From Turnera subulata (Eukaryota; Streptophyta; Magnoliopsida; Malpighiales; Passifloraceae), in contig JAKUCV010001424.1 in NCBI GenBank assembly GCA_028386065.3, forward strand, positions 1 through 64,000: 64,000 nucleotides of DNA. Reading direction: 5' to 3'. Positions 1-13,470 of this stretch are shown here, one piece after another. Position 1 is the first letter of the stretch. Each line of letters begins with the position of its first letter. The translations under genes were made by a program, and so were the position numbers. The notes beneath the pieces were generated by a model. That model saw only the letters and a program-made list of their open reading frames with translations, did not search any database and had not been told where the DNA came from.

Positions 1-429
1 TATAAATAGGATGCGTGAGGGGGAGTTGTTGGGCATGTATTGTTGTTGATGTTTATTAATAATAATACTGAGTCTTCTCCCATATTCTTGTGTTGCCGAT
101 TTCTCTATCTCTTTTATTCGTGTGATTGTTGTTAGGTTGACAAGCCTTTGGCTTGACCGCACGGGCTGTTGCTGCGCATCTTCTCTGTGCCCGTGACAAA
201 ATGCGCTTGCCAGGTGCTATTAAGAAGTTGGACAGCTCGAAATAGGACCATATCCATAGAAATCTTATATAGAAATATTTGGTGGTTTATGATTTGTAAA
301 ATTATATGTTTTCTTATGCAATTGTTCTCCCCACATAAATATGGGTGGAGTAAGAATAACCAAAAAGGAGATGGTTGCGACTCTATAGGTCGACGAAAGC
401 AACTAAGAAGCATCAGTTAGGCTATCTCT
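1..429. other. No supported gene
   Basis: Only short open frames without recognisable domains are seen on either strand. The stretch adjoins the LINE relic to its right and may be its decayed continuation, but I cannot show that. Confidence 0.4.
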
Positions 430-1190
430 AGTAGCCAACCTATCTATCGAAAATGACAATCCATGCAATGAAGCTATGTTTTTGGGATATAATCAGTAAA
501 AAGCTTATACTATACTACTTTAGCATGCTTTGCTTTTATGAAATGCCAAGAATTGTGAACAGTAAAACTTCCAGGAGGAACCAAGAAATACAATCAGGAG
601 CATGTGAATTGTTATAACCGTAAGTAGCTATGAACTAAAAGGGTTGCGAGAAGGGGGCCATTACCAATACTCAATGGTGATCAACATATTAACTATAGCA
701 TATAATGGGATTTTAGAGTTAACAATTAGTCTACAGGAAAAAGAGGTTGAAGAACATTTCTAGGATGCCATTGATCCCACCAAACATGAATAGAGCAACC
801 ATTTCCAATAGGTGATAGCTGAAGAGAAAAGAGCATGCAATTTCAAGATTTTTCTAAGGCTCCACCCCACGAACATTCTGCACAACTAAAGATGTTCCAG
901 AGATTATTGCCCTTAGTAATATAAGTACAAACCCAAGCAACCAAAAGAGGGTCAAAGCAAAGAATTAAGCACCAAATGTTTCGGACAATGCATGGTATGT
1001 TCCAATCTTTAATCTTTTTAATGCAGACCACCCGAAATAAAGAGAGATCTGTCCAAGCTACTTTAGCTTTACAGCTAGTAGTACCATTGGACTACAATAA
1101 GAATGCTCTAAAATGCTTTTCAATCTCTTTGAGTACTTCAGATGGAAAAATGAAAATATTTATTAAAAAATTCTGAATGTTAAACAAGAC
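430..1190 (-). pseudogene. Decayed LINE reverse-transcriptase C-terminal relic
   Basis: Read on the minus strand, this stretch gives broken blocks typical of the region after the reverse transcriptase in plant L1-like LINEs. The order is a block around AKVAWTDLSLFR, then the WNIPCIVRNIWCL and LLVAWVCTYITKG blocks (about 1030-860). The hallmark IGNGCSIHVWWDQWHP follows near 790-740, and then a weak PDCISW..FTV block near 580. Frames shift and stops interrupt (for example TAG after FRAFLL and after LQPLFPV). It is an old non-functional fragment without visible ends. That these blocks belong to the zf-RVT side of LINE ORF2 is family knowledge; no catalytic domain is present here. Confidence 0.75.
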
Positions 1191-3448
<2,258 letters not shown>

Positions 3449-4404
3449 TAAGTTAATCAACCTCTATATCTTCTAAATGGTTCCATCAGTTGGAACTGGT
3501 GCAATTGTCTGGCCCAGTTAGGGAGCTCCATAATCCCTGGGAACTCCAAGAGGGTGGAAGACCAATCCATGGTATTGAGTTGAACGGAAGAAACAATATT
3601 CATCCCTAATGATCCCTGGCCATGCCTATGTTGTATACCGTACCAAGCCTTTTGATGTATATACTGCATACATCCTCATGACGAGGCAAAGGATCATGGC
3701 TTTTTGAAGTATGAAAATTAGCTGGAATCTTAAACGTGAATTTCTGACCAAGTTTTTTATACGGCACTGGGATGAATATAACTGATGTTGTTTTTTTTTT
3801 TTTTCCTGTTTCCCATATGAAATGAATTGTGGGATCGTCTTGTTATGGAAGAAGTGATGAAGGTTAACATTTGTCGAGGTGACGAGTCATGCAATTTCAC
3901 GTTTGTAGTAGTGATGAATTATGCCCAATTTTTGGGTGAGAATTATATTGATTTTCACGATACTCATCACGGTGGCAGTTGAAATATATGTGTTTTTTGT
4001 CTAAAATTTCAAAGAAAATGTATGATAATAAGACCTAAAGATTGAAGATGGGTGATCTGTTCATATGGGCTTGGTAGCGATTCTGGGGACAGGATGCATT
4101 ATCGTAGGCCGGTTTATTGATCGAAAGCTATTCAAATTAGTGTTCCTCACAAACAGAAGTTGGTGAATGATGTGGGTCATGGCCCAATAAATAAAAGCAG
4201 ACACACACACCCAAGAGTTGGGCCTGCTTTCAAAGAAACAAAAGTCAAGACATATGAGCCAAGGCCTAATGAACAAAACTCTCAGCCGCAGCCCAAGACT
4301 TCCTTAGCTGTGTATTGCATTTATGCGGCTGAGGGGGCGTTCAAGAGACAGAGAGAAAACAGACCTGTACCCGCCGGCGAGAAGAGAGTAGTAGTAGGCT
4401 TAAG
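3449..4404. other. Spacer between the WDR5-like and NAA20 genes
   Basis: Presumed 3' untranslated region and terminator of the WD40 gene, then the promoter and leader of NAA20. It has a T run near 3790 and no coding signal. Both genes point the same way, and only about 0.95 kb separates the stop of one from the ATG of the next. Confidence 0.4.
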
Positions 4405-6809
4405 ATGACGACGATACGGCGATTCTGCTGCAACGATCTTCTCCGGTTCGCTCCGGTTAATTTCGACCATCTCACCGAAACTGTAACTCCGATTTTCCCC
4501 AAACTCTTCCTCCTCCTCTTTTGTTGATGTATATCTGGTTTTTATTATCTCTTCTTTTCTAATTCTCTTCCGTTTAAAAAAAATGTGAACTGCTTCACAG
4601 TTCAACATGTCATTCTACATGACTTACCTGGCGAGATGGCCCGACTACTTCCACGTCGCCGAAGCCCCTGGAAGCAAAATCATGGGCTACAGTAACCCTC
4701 ATATCTTCACTCCTCCTTTCTCTTCTTTTTATTTCAATTTCTCCTGAATTTAAATAATTGAGCAGATTTTCTTACATTAATCCTTATTTACAGTTATGGG
4801 AAAAGTAGAAGGACAAGGCGAGTCGTGGCACGGACACGTTACGGCCGTAACCGTCGCAACGGAGTACCGAAGACAGCAATTGGCCAAGAAACTTATGAAC
4901 CTCCTAGAAGACATAAGTGACAAGATGTAAGAGATTTTCTCTGTAATAAATTTCTTTTAAGCCTTTAGTTTTGCTGATTTTCTATTGCTTTTGATAGGAT
5001 AATAATAGTGAGCGATCGAGTGTAACCGAGCTTTGCTCCGTCGTTTTCTTTACCAAGGATTCTTAAGTTAGGAAGTGGACTGAGAGTTAATCATGCTTAG
5101 CTCCATAGTGTTTGTAACTTGTGGAATATTAGGTTTTGCAGGAGTTTTGGCAGATTAGGATAATAAGTTGCCTCTTTTTGTTGTCCTGCCAAGATCAATG
5201 ATATAAGTGGTTCATGTCAGTGAAAAACACTTCTCAGATGGAGTAAGACCGGTGCTGGCTTTATTTCTTGAGGTTTATGTAGCATGTTTCTATTGTTTTA
5301 GGATATTGGAATATTATAAATTATGATTTTTGTTTAAAGAGGCACACCCTATCCGCCATATATGCTGCAAAGTTTGTTTCTTTCTGTTTGTGCGTTACTT
5401 GATTTTTTGGCTATGTTGATTAAAATCCTGGCATACACGGTGAAGAACTGTTCAAGGCTGACTTTTATTTATTAGATTATTTATTTTGCATGTTATTGAA
5501 TTTTATTGGACGAGTTATGTGTAACAATGATCAATCCAATTAGATTGCCTTAACTTATTCATCCGTGAGTTTTCATAGTAGCTGGTGCAGGCTTTAGTTT
5601 ATCCTCTACCAGCCTAATTCTTATAATTGTTTCTTCTCAGCGACAAGGCTTATTTTGTGGATCTCTTTGTGAGAGCATCAAATACTCCAGCTATAAAGAT
5701 GTATGAGAAGGTAATGGTTCTTGAACAAATTTTGCAGATTTCAAACTTTGTTTGTTTTGATCACATTTTCGCACTTTGTGAAGAAGAATATGTGTTATCT
5801 GGCACCTACTATGGAAGAGTAATTTTTGTCCATATGGAACAATTGAAGCCAGCGAGAAAATTTCATCTCGCAGACGGATGTGGTCTCTGCATTGCTTTTC
5901 TTAGCTATCGGTTCCCGATTCAATTTATCTTCGTTCTGCTTCAGTGTCATTTCATTGCATGTATGATGTATAATCTGTGCAGGAATGTAGTGCTAGTGTC
6001 CATATTCCCTTGTGCATAAAACTTTCCAATTTATAGAAAGTTAACACGGTGGTCGATATTTTGGAAGATTTTCAGCTCATAAGAGGTTCATTTGTCACGG
6101 ATAGTAAAGTTAATGAGTCCTAGTTATGTTCTTATAGGTAGGTATTAGACCAAACTTGATTTGCTCCTGCTGGAGATGCTGTGGATTTATTCCTTGATAC
6201 GATTGCATAATGCTTTATGCCATTGAGACTAGGAATTTCCTGTCATGCATCAAGTCATTAGGTTTTTTTTTATTGATATTAATCGATGAAGGTGGAACTC
6301 GAACCCGAGACCTCTCCCCTCTTGTGCTTTTTACACAATAGTGCCAATGCGCTACAAGCCCATTGGTAAGACATTAGGTTATGTAAGAATCAGAACTGAT
6401 GTTTTCTTAGTCTCCACTCTCCACAGCATTCAGAATCTGATGTTTCTGTACCACCACGGCTTTCCTTAATGTTTTGTGTTGCTTGTTGTTTGATCAACGC
6501 TGAAGATGGTCATTATTCTATCTTTCTCTTGTATTCAGCTAGGATATGTGATCTATAGACGAGTACTACGGTATTATTCAGGAGAAGAAGATGGATTAGG
6601 TGCGTGATTGTTTGGATAATAGCTCTGGTCAAACACCTCTGCTTGTTCCTTTTTTAAAGTGTAGTGCATCTCACACCTTGTCTATTTCCTCTCTTCTTTC
6701 TTTGTCTCCGTTTTCAGATATGAGAAAAGCTTTATCTCGAGATGTTGAAAAGAAATCCATTATTCCCCTAAAACGACCTGTCACTCCAGATGAACTGGAG
6801 TATGACTAG
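4405..6809 (+). CDS. NAA20: N-alpha-acetyltransferase 20, NatB catalytic subunit
   Basis: Six exons (4405-4482, 4601-4691, 4794-4926, 5641-5710, 6539-6599, 6718-6809) join in frame with GT-AG introns to 174 aa, the usual plant NAA20 length. The product starts MTTIRRF and carries the GNAT fold. YLARWPDYFHVAEAPG (35-50) is the substrate-side block, and GHVTAVTVATEYRRQQLA (70-87) is strand beta4 plus the acetyl-CoA loop (R/QxxGxA, here RRQQLA as in plants). YFVDLFVRASN (105-115), MYEKLGY (121-127) and the C-terminal MRKALSRD..KKSIIPL (146-162) complete it. NAA20 with its NAA25 partner acetylates N-termini beginning Met-Asp/Glu/Asn/Gln on the ribosome. Intron 4 carries a SINE in antisense. The frame is intact, so function is likely. 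Confidence 0.96.
6265..6371 (-). mobile_element. tRNA-derived SINE inside NAA20 intron 4
   Basis: The minus strand shows a pol III A-box-like TAGCGCATTGGC near the 5' end and a B-box GGTTCGAGTTCC, and ends in an A run (plus-strand T run at 6263-6271). It is flanked by the 9-bp direct repeat CATTAGGTT at 6256-6264 and 6372-6380. Box order, tail and target duplication together identify a SINE of about 107 bp. It lies antisense in an intron, well clear of the splice sites. Confidence 0.85.
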
Positions 6810-9800
6810 GTCTTTATATGGAGAACTGAATCCGAAGACGATGCTGCTGACTCTTGAGAAGTCTTCAGCATGACAGCACGAAGAAGGAAGTTGAGCTTCT
6901 TAATTGGCTTGGAAGAATGAATGATGTGATAGTTCTTTTCTTTGTCCTGTAATGAATTGCGAGTCATTTGTCTGTACGCCGTTGATGTACCATTGCATTC
7001 TGTTTTTACTGTCTGAGACGGTTCTATTCTGTTTGGCAAGGCAGTTTTTATCCTGTCACATCTCTTTCACCTTTGTTAAATGACAATAGTGGTTGGCTTA
7101 TTCATTTCTTTCTATATGAAGCTTTATATGTTTCGATTACCCGTTTCGCTACAGTCAGGACGCAAATTCGTTGGACGACAAAGCAGTTCTTGGTCCGGGC
7201 CGAAGGAAGCGATTCTATGGGCCTACTTCTTGCAAAAGAATATGAAAGAGCTCAACTCGGGAACTAAGATCCAGATGTTTTTTTTTTTTTATTACGCAAA
7301 AAAACCATTTTCCAATGGGGTTCACCACAGTAGTTCACCGCCTTGACGTGAAATGGTTTACCTCATACAACATGAGATAATAAATGTCTCCGGGTCAGGG
7401 GAGTAAGGTCTCAGGTTAACCCGAGTCTTGCCTTCAACATCAACTAATATGAAAAAAAAAAAAAAAAGAAGAAAGTCCGGACTAAGGCTGGAGCAAAAAA
7501 AAGAAAAAAAGAAAAATGCTTCCGGAGCCCGGCTGGGGCAGATGAACAATAGCAGGAGCAGGATATGTAAGGATTGTGTCACTTCTTTTCTGTAAATATT
7601 ACATTTCTTGAACCCAAACATTAAGCAGATTTCGAAAGTTGGCCCTTGGACTTTGGGGCAGTGACCCACGATATGAAATCAACACGAATCGAGTTAGCAG
7701 AGGAGGGTGGGCCAGACGCCATCTGCATGTTCGCCGCTTTGCCGTAAAGAAAACAAACAAGAAGTAGTGAGAGAGCTCACGTGTGTCCCAAAATAGCGAT
7801 AGGGATTGAAAGATGTCAAAAAAAAAAAAAAAAAACACTACCAAAATGGGTTTCATCCAAAACGAAGATGTCGGTATTTACTTTTTTGGATGGTGCTTTC
7901 TTTACTTACTACCCCACTGTCTTAGCCTGTGAATTAGAAGAAAATTGGTCGACCATACCTGAAGTAGGCTGAAAGAAAATTGGATCGGTCTTCCATAATT
8001 ATACATAGGACTTAGAAATACGAAAAAAAAAAAATTGCTGTAGAATTACATATTCTCCACCCATAAGAAAATTGGATTTCTTCTTGTCAATCTTCCTGTT
8101 ATGGAATGCCAAAATACTTGATTTGCAGAAATTTTTTCGTCTTGTTCAAGTGTAAATCAACTTTAGAGCATGTGCTTATGCCACATTGTCTGCCATCTCT
8201 GTATATGCACACTTTAGGACGTGGGTAAGGTAGCAACTGGCTTAAAAAGAATTGAAATTCTTCCAAGAGTCAGAACTTCTTCTTCCTCTGAAAACACACC
8301 GTGTTGATAGATGTCAATTCTTCCACTATGGTGCTGCTTTTGTTGAATGCTGCGGCTCCACCATTGCTGATGAATATCGTAGCTATCTTGTTCTTGCCGC
8401 ACCTAACTTCCTTGGGGAATTGATTTGATTCTCATCCAAGTATGCACATTTAAACATCTTTCAGCATTCCTTAAATTTTCTCATGTTGATCATCTTTTAA
8501 TTTAGTATCCATTTATGAAAAGATCAATTTATGTGATTGCTTTATCTATTAGAGAAAATATACGAGAGTATAAAATTATTTGAGCAATGCTAAAGCACAG
8601 TCGCCCATAATATCAATATACCTCTAGTAAAGGTATTCATACAAACTTGCAACCGCTTACGTCTTGTTACTTTTTTCCTTTTCAATTACAGTTCTATTTA
8701 TCTTACTATTTTTTCTTTTAAAATCAACCTGCATTATACCCATATTTTTTCATGTCCGAACAAGTTTTATCTCTATCTTTTCATAACTTCAGAATTTTTT
8801 TAAAACAAAAAAATTAAATTCTTTCTCTATTGGAAAAGTAAACCAAATTATAATAGAGGTGGATTAAGCACACGGTCATGGGTTACGGCCATAAATCTAC
8901 AATATTCGAAACTTTTTTCTCCAGTTTTAAGTTTATGGGTTTAGTAGCCTCTTTTGTTTTTGAATTTTTTTTTTTTAGGAAAAATGATCATCACATAGAA
9001 TGTCTAACTGCAATATAATTTATTTCGGTTGAAGTAGAAAATAATAAAAGGCGCAACCGGCATTTACTGATTACAAGTTTTTAAAACTTCCACATCTCCC
9101 CGTGTCTTCATTTACTGACTGCCCTTAGCATTGCTCAAATTATTTTGGGGATTTTTATTCAATACAGAGCTCATTTAGGTAATTAAGACGTATCGGACAC
9201 TCCCTAGTTATCTATCTTTCTATTTTCAGACCCGAAACTTTGCAATTTGTAATAATTGGCCTTGCGAGACAGACATGCTTGCCGTGTCTCCTTGCATTTG
9301 GAAATTTGCAGCAATTAATGAGTAGAAAATTGTGGTTTCTTCTGTTGTTCCTCTCGCTAAATGAATATCACTAGCTAGTCCGGGGATTCTCCAACAAAAA
9401 GAATACAAATATCTAGGTGAGATTGGATTTTGATATTCTGGTAATCAAATTGGATCCTGTCCTCCCCATTTCTAGAGTACTTTGTGGCCTGCTCTTAATC
9501 GCGAAATTCGTACTGTCTGCCATCTTTCATATCAGTAAACACAACAGGGGAGGAAACCATAATAGCGACGATGTCAAAAGATATATATATTCCTCCAAAA
9601 GGTTCATATTCTTTTTAAAAGCCAATTATCATGGTGTACCCCTCCATGCCCACTTCTAAATATGTGCAAACCATAATTATCATTCTGCATTTTCCTTTGA
9701 ACATCCCATATATATGTGGTAATGGCTTGTTGGATTGAAACCTTTTGAGACATGTTTGAGCGCCGAGGAAATTCCGTAAATTTCTCTTAACACAATTGTG

Positions 9801-10550
9801 ACCCGCAGGTGTTTAAAGAGAACAATGAGTCTCTGTAATTTTTTTTGGAATGCATTAGAACAAGCTATTAACGCAGTCAAGTACTCATGGCGCGTGCATT
9901 TTTTTGTGTCTCATTATTGTTTCCTGTGGCTCCCGAGCAGGGTTCAAGAATACCCGCGCAGGGAATGCCAAGTGATTCTTCTAGGCCTCTTATATGTACC
10001 CCGATCCTGTGGCAACTACCTTAATCACGAAAGATCAAATATACGTGGCTGGAGATATAGTTAGTATGTTTCTGCCACAAACTTGGGTAAAATAATATCG
10101 GCGAAGTTAATAAACTCATCATTACTGAACACCAGAAATTTGATTTTGAAAAGAACTTGACTACTAATGTTGCAATGTTTTGCCATATATTCTCCGTCTA
10201 TTTCGACCTGTGCTTCTCCCAAAATAAGAAAAGATCCATAATGTTGGATTGTTAAGCAATTCAATCAATCAATCAAGGGACCACTTTCATGTGTAGCCAT
10301 GTCTAATATTTATCGATCATTTCAAGTGTCCTATTATCTCTAAAATTTTGTCATATGGGCAAATAGCCCACTCGTTCGTTGGAATGAGTTTATTTTTTCT
10401 TCTCTTGAATCGAAAATTTATTTCATCTGACTTATAGAAAACAGATACAGAAACTCTATATATTCCTATGTGTTTAGCTGATGGATTTACAATGTTTGTT
10501 TACAAAGCTGTGACATTGAACACATGTTACACATACAACAAGTGTGATGA
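6810..10550. other. Intergenic region between NAA20 and CPS
   Basis: The first 200-300 bp is the likely NAA20 3' untranslated region, and the right end is the 3' flank of CPS (convergent genes). Poly(A)/poly(T) runs occur near 7280, 7450, 7500, 7820 and 8023. The stretch 7300-7440 looks like a retroposon remnant, but I find no target duplication. Short open frames here show no domain. No gene is supported. Confidence 0.4.
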
Positions 10551-13423
10551 TCATTCCACCCTCTCGAAGAGTACTTTAGCTATGTGTTGGTTGATGGTAT
10601 CGAGGTCACAGAAAGCAGCATAGTAAAAGCTCTTTGCCACTGCAAGAAAGGTCTGCTTGATATCAGAGTTGGTACCATCCGAGGAGTTTTGAAGTATTAA
10701 CTGCACAAGCTCTTGCATGTCAGATTCTATTTGTTGGGTTGTGATTCTGTAGCCACTGCCAGTAGTACTCCAGCTTCCCTTGTCATGTACCTGAAAAGTT
10801 TCCATAAGAAAAGAAAAAACCACTTATGGGATTGAACTTTTTCTGCGAAACTGTGGATTGCAATCAAAATGCAAAAGCACATAGGACTACTTTTTAGAGA
10901 GTCATGGATATGCAGACCCAATTGCTAAGATTTTTAGATATGCATATATACGTACCCCAACAGAGTCCCCACACCAAAATGTTTTTGTAACCAATGGCAC
11001 TGGCCAAGTACGGATGATTTTAAGGTTTAGCGAAATATTAATTGTTCCAATTAAGTTTTTTGGAAGCACTGTCAGAAACCACTGGAAGAATTTTTTTGGT
11101 CACCCATTCGTCAAAGAATGAAGTAGTCTTTGTCACCTTATTTATGACAAAGACCGATATTCGAGGAATAACCAAAGCCATACAATTTTTTTTAAAAAAA
11201 AAAATTAGTCCATGCTCTTTATTGCTTAGTCGAGTGGGTTGGTCATAAAGACTATTTAGTTCTATTGATCAAAAAGAAAAGACTATGAGTTCCATTCCAC
11301 ACTCTGAAATGACAATCAAATATCAGAAAGGAAACGTATCTATTTTTTTGTCCAAAAAAGGAGGAAACGTATCTTTTAATTGAAGTATACAGTATATGTA
11401 AATACACACCAATACTACTACCTTACATCTATCTACTTGAACTTAATTTCGTTATTCAATTAAGACCAGTGTATCTTTCTTAAGTGGAGTGGTCCTGTCA
11501 CTAATTTATTCTCCAACCATTTACAAAATTGACTTCAAAATTAATTTATGATGCTGCAGAGTTTGAGGTCCAAAAGGGTCCGTGTCGATTTCATAAAAGA
11601 AATGTTTTCCCTCGGTTAAATATTAGGTGCTTCTAGAACGCATAGCTAAACAATTATGGTGGGCTATATATAAAAACTAAAAACTAAAAAGCATCTAACG
11701 ATTGCGGAAACACTATCTAGTACTAATTATTAATGAAACGAAATTGTTGTTAATGAAACTTTGGAGTGGATGCACAAGACCTTTTGTCACACTCACTAAC
11801 CTTGCGCTTTTGGAATTGAACGATTTGATGGCATATTTTGTTGGTGAGGTTCGCTAATTGCTCGTACTGAGGATGATGCATCAAGTGTTCTTCGAATGCC
11901 CAAGGGTCAGCCAACAGTTGTATTGTCTGTACCAATAGCTCTCCCTCTGCTTTGTGTCTATCCCCTTCCACTTCCCACCTCACCAGCCACTTTTCCCACT
12001 GCATAATATTTTTAAAAGGGGAGAAACACTTAAATTAGTGGAAAACTATTTGTTGCACCAAGCCAAAAGATGGCATCCCTTTCAGAGAAATAGAAAACAA
12101 ATAAATGAAACCTCAATTTCCTGCTTCTTTAAACAAATAATTCTATAGCAAATAATTGGTTTTGTTTAACTTCCTTCCAAAGTACACAATACTCATTTGT
12201 GTTACGCCAAATTAGGCTAACAATTTGCTTCTGTAAGAGTTTGATTTTTCTCAAAAGAAAGAAAGAAGGTTATTATCAGATTTCTCAAAAGAAAAAAAAA
12301 AAAAACACACCGACCGTCTTAGATAGTCTACTATGTTATTAGACTAAAACTATGGTTGTTTAATTTAATTAATACTCACAGCTTGGCGTAAACCGCTGCT
12401 AATATCTCGACCATGAGCCACCAATTCATCCACAGACATATCATATATGGTCCCGTGAAGCATCCTAACGAGCACCTCCCTTGTCCCTCTTTTCGTATCC
12501 AACTTCCTGCATTAACACAAAATCATTGTTATTAGTGGCGATTCCTATTCTTTGGTCCATTTTTCCTTTTGTTTTATCAACAGTATGGAGTTAAGCAAAA
12601 GAAATTAAACCGACTGGTTAATCTCTCAGGTTGATGATATAGTTAGATGTTGGGTTAATGATTATTTTATTTCAACATTTATGAAAAAATTAATTAATAA
12701 AAAAGGGGGTACTGTTATTTAGAAGATTATTAGCATTACCGGAGAAAGAATTTGTATAGTTGAGTTTTCCGATGCAGATGTTGACAAGTTCTGAATTCTG
12801 ATCACATACTGTATTGTTTAATTTTTGTTCCAATAAATCGAGTTGGAGTGAAATAATTCATCATTCCATTCTTGGTGCTTCTTTTCCTTTAAATATCATG
12901 CCGGAACTTTGTACTGCTACTTGGTTTTGTTTCCTCGAAAAGGGCAAGTTAATTTGTCCTGCTGTTCTACAAAGTTGTTTTGATTTGGTGGTTGTTTCTA
13001 CAAGTGATATTGTAGATTTGTTTGAAAAAAAAATGTTAATAAGACAAAGTGTTCGTGGGGGATTTGCTTTTTAGTCTTAGGGGCTATATATATTTATCAC
13101 ACACTAATTTAATTCTCCATAAACTTAGTACTAAAAACATTTGTATACCCTCTTTTTCTTTCTGGAATCTACATTTTTATATTCTTAAAATAATCTAATG
13201 TGGTCATCCAATGTTGTTTCGTCTGGAGAAGAATTCTAATTTGTTTTTTATATATTGGATGTTATGTTCTATCAAATTTACAGGTATATGTGTTTCTATG
13301 GTCTTAAAGTATGCTAACCAATTACGGTATATATTGTCTATTATCCAATGTCTTGTTATTTGTTTCTATTTATTAAACAAGTCTCTCTTTTTTGTATCAT
13401 ATTATTTGTCAGTCTAGTTCACC

Positions 13424-13470
<47 letters not shown>

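Noticed and set aside
7266..7456. SINE-like stretch between T and A runs
   Set aside because: No clear A/B boxes in proper order and no target duplication.
12245..12300. Repeat of GATTT..CTCAAAAGAAA as another micro-insertion
   Set aside because: The A run lies outside the repeated words and the spacing does not fit a target duplication; simple-sequence slippage is enough.
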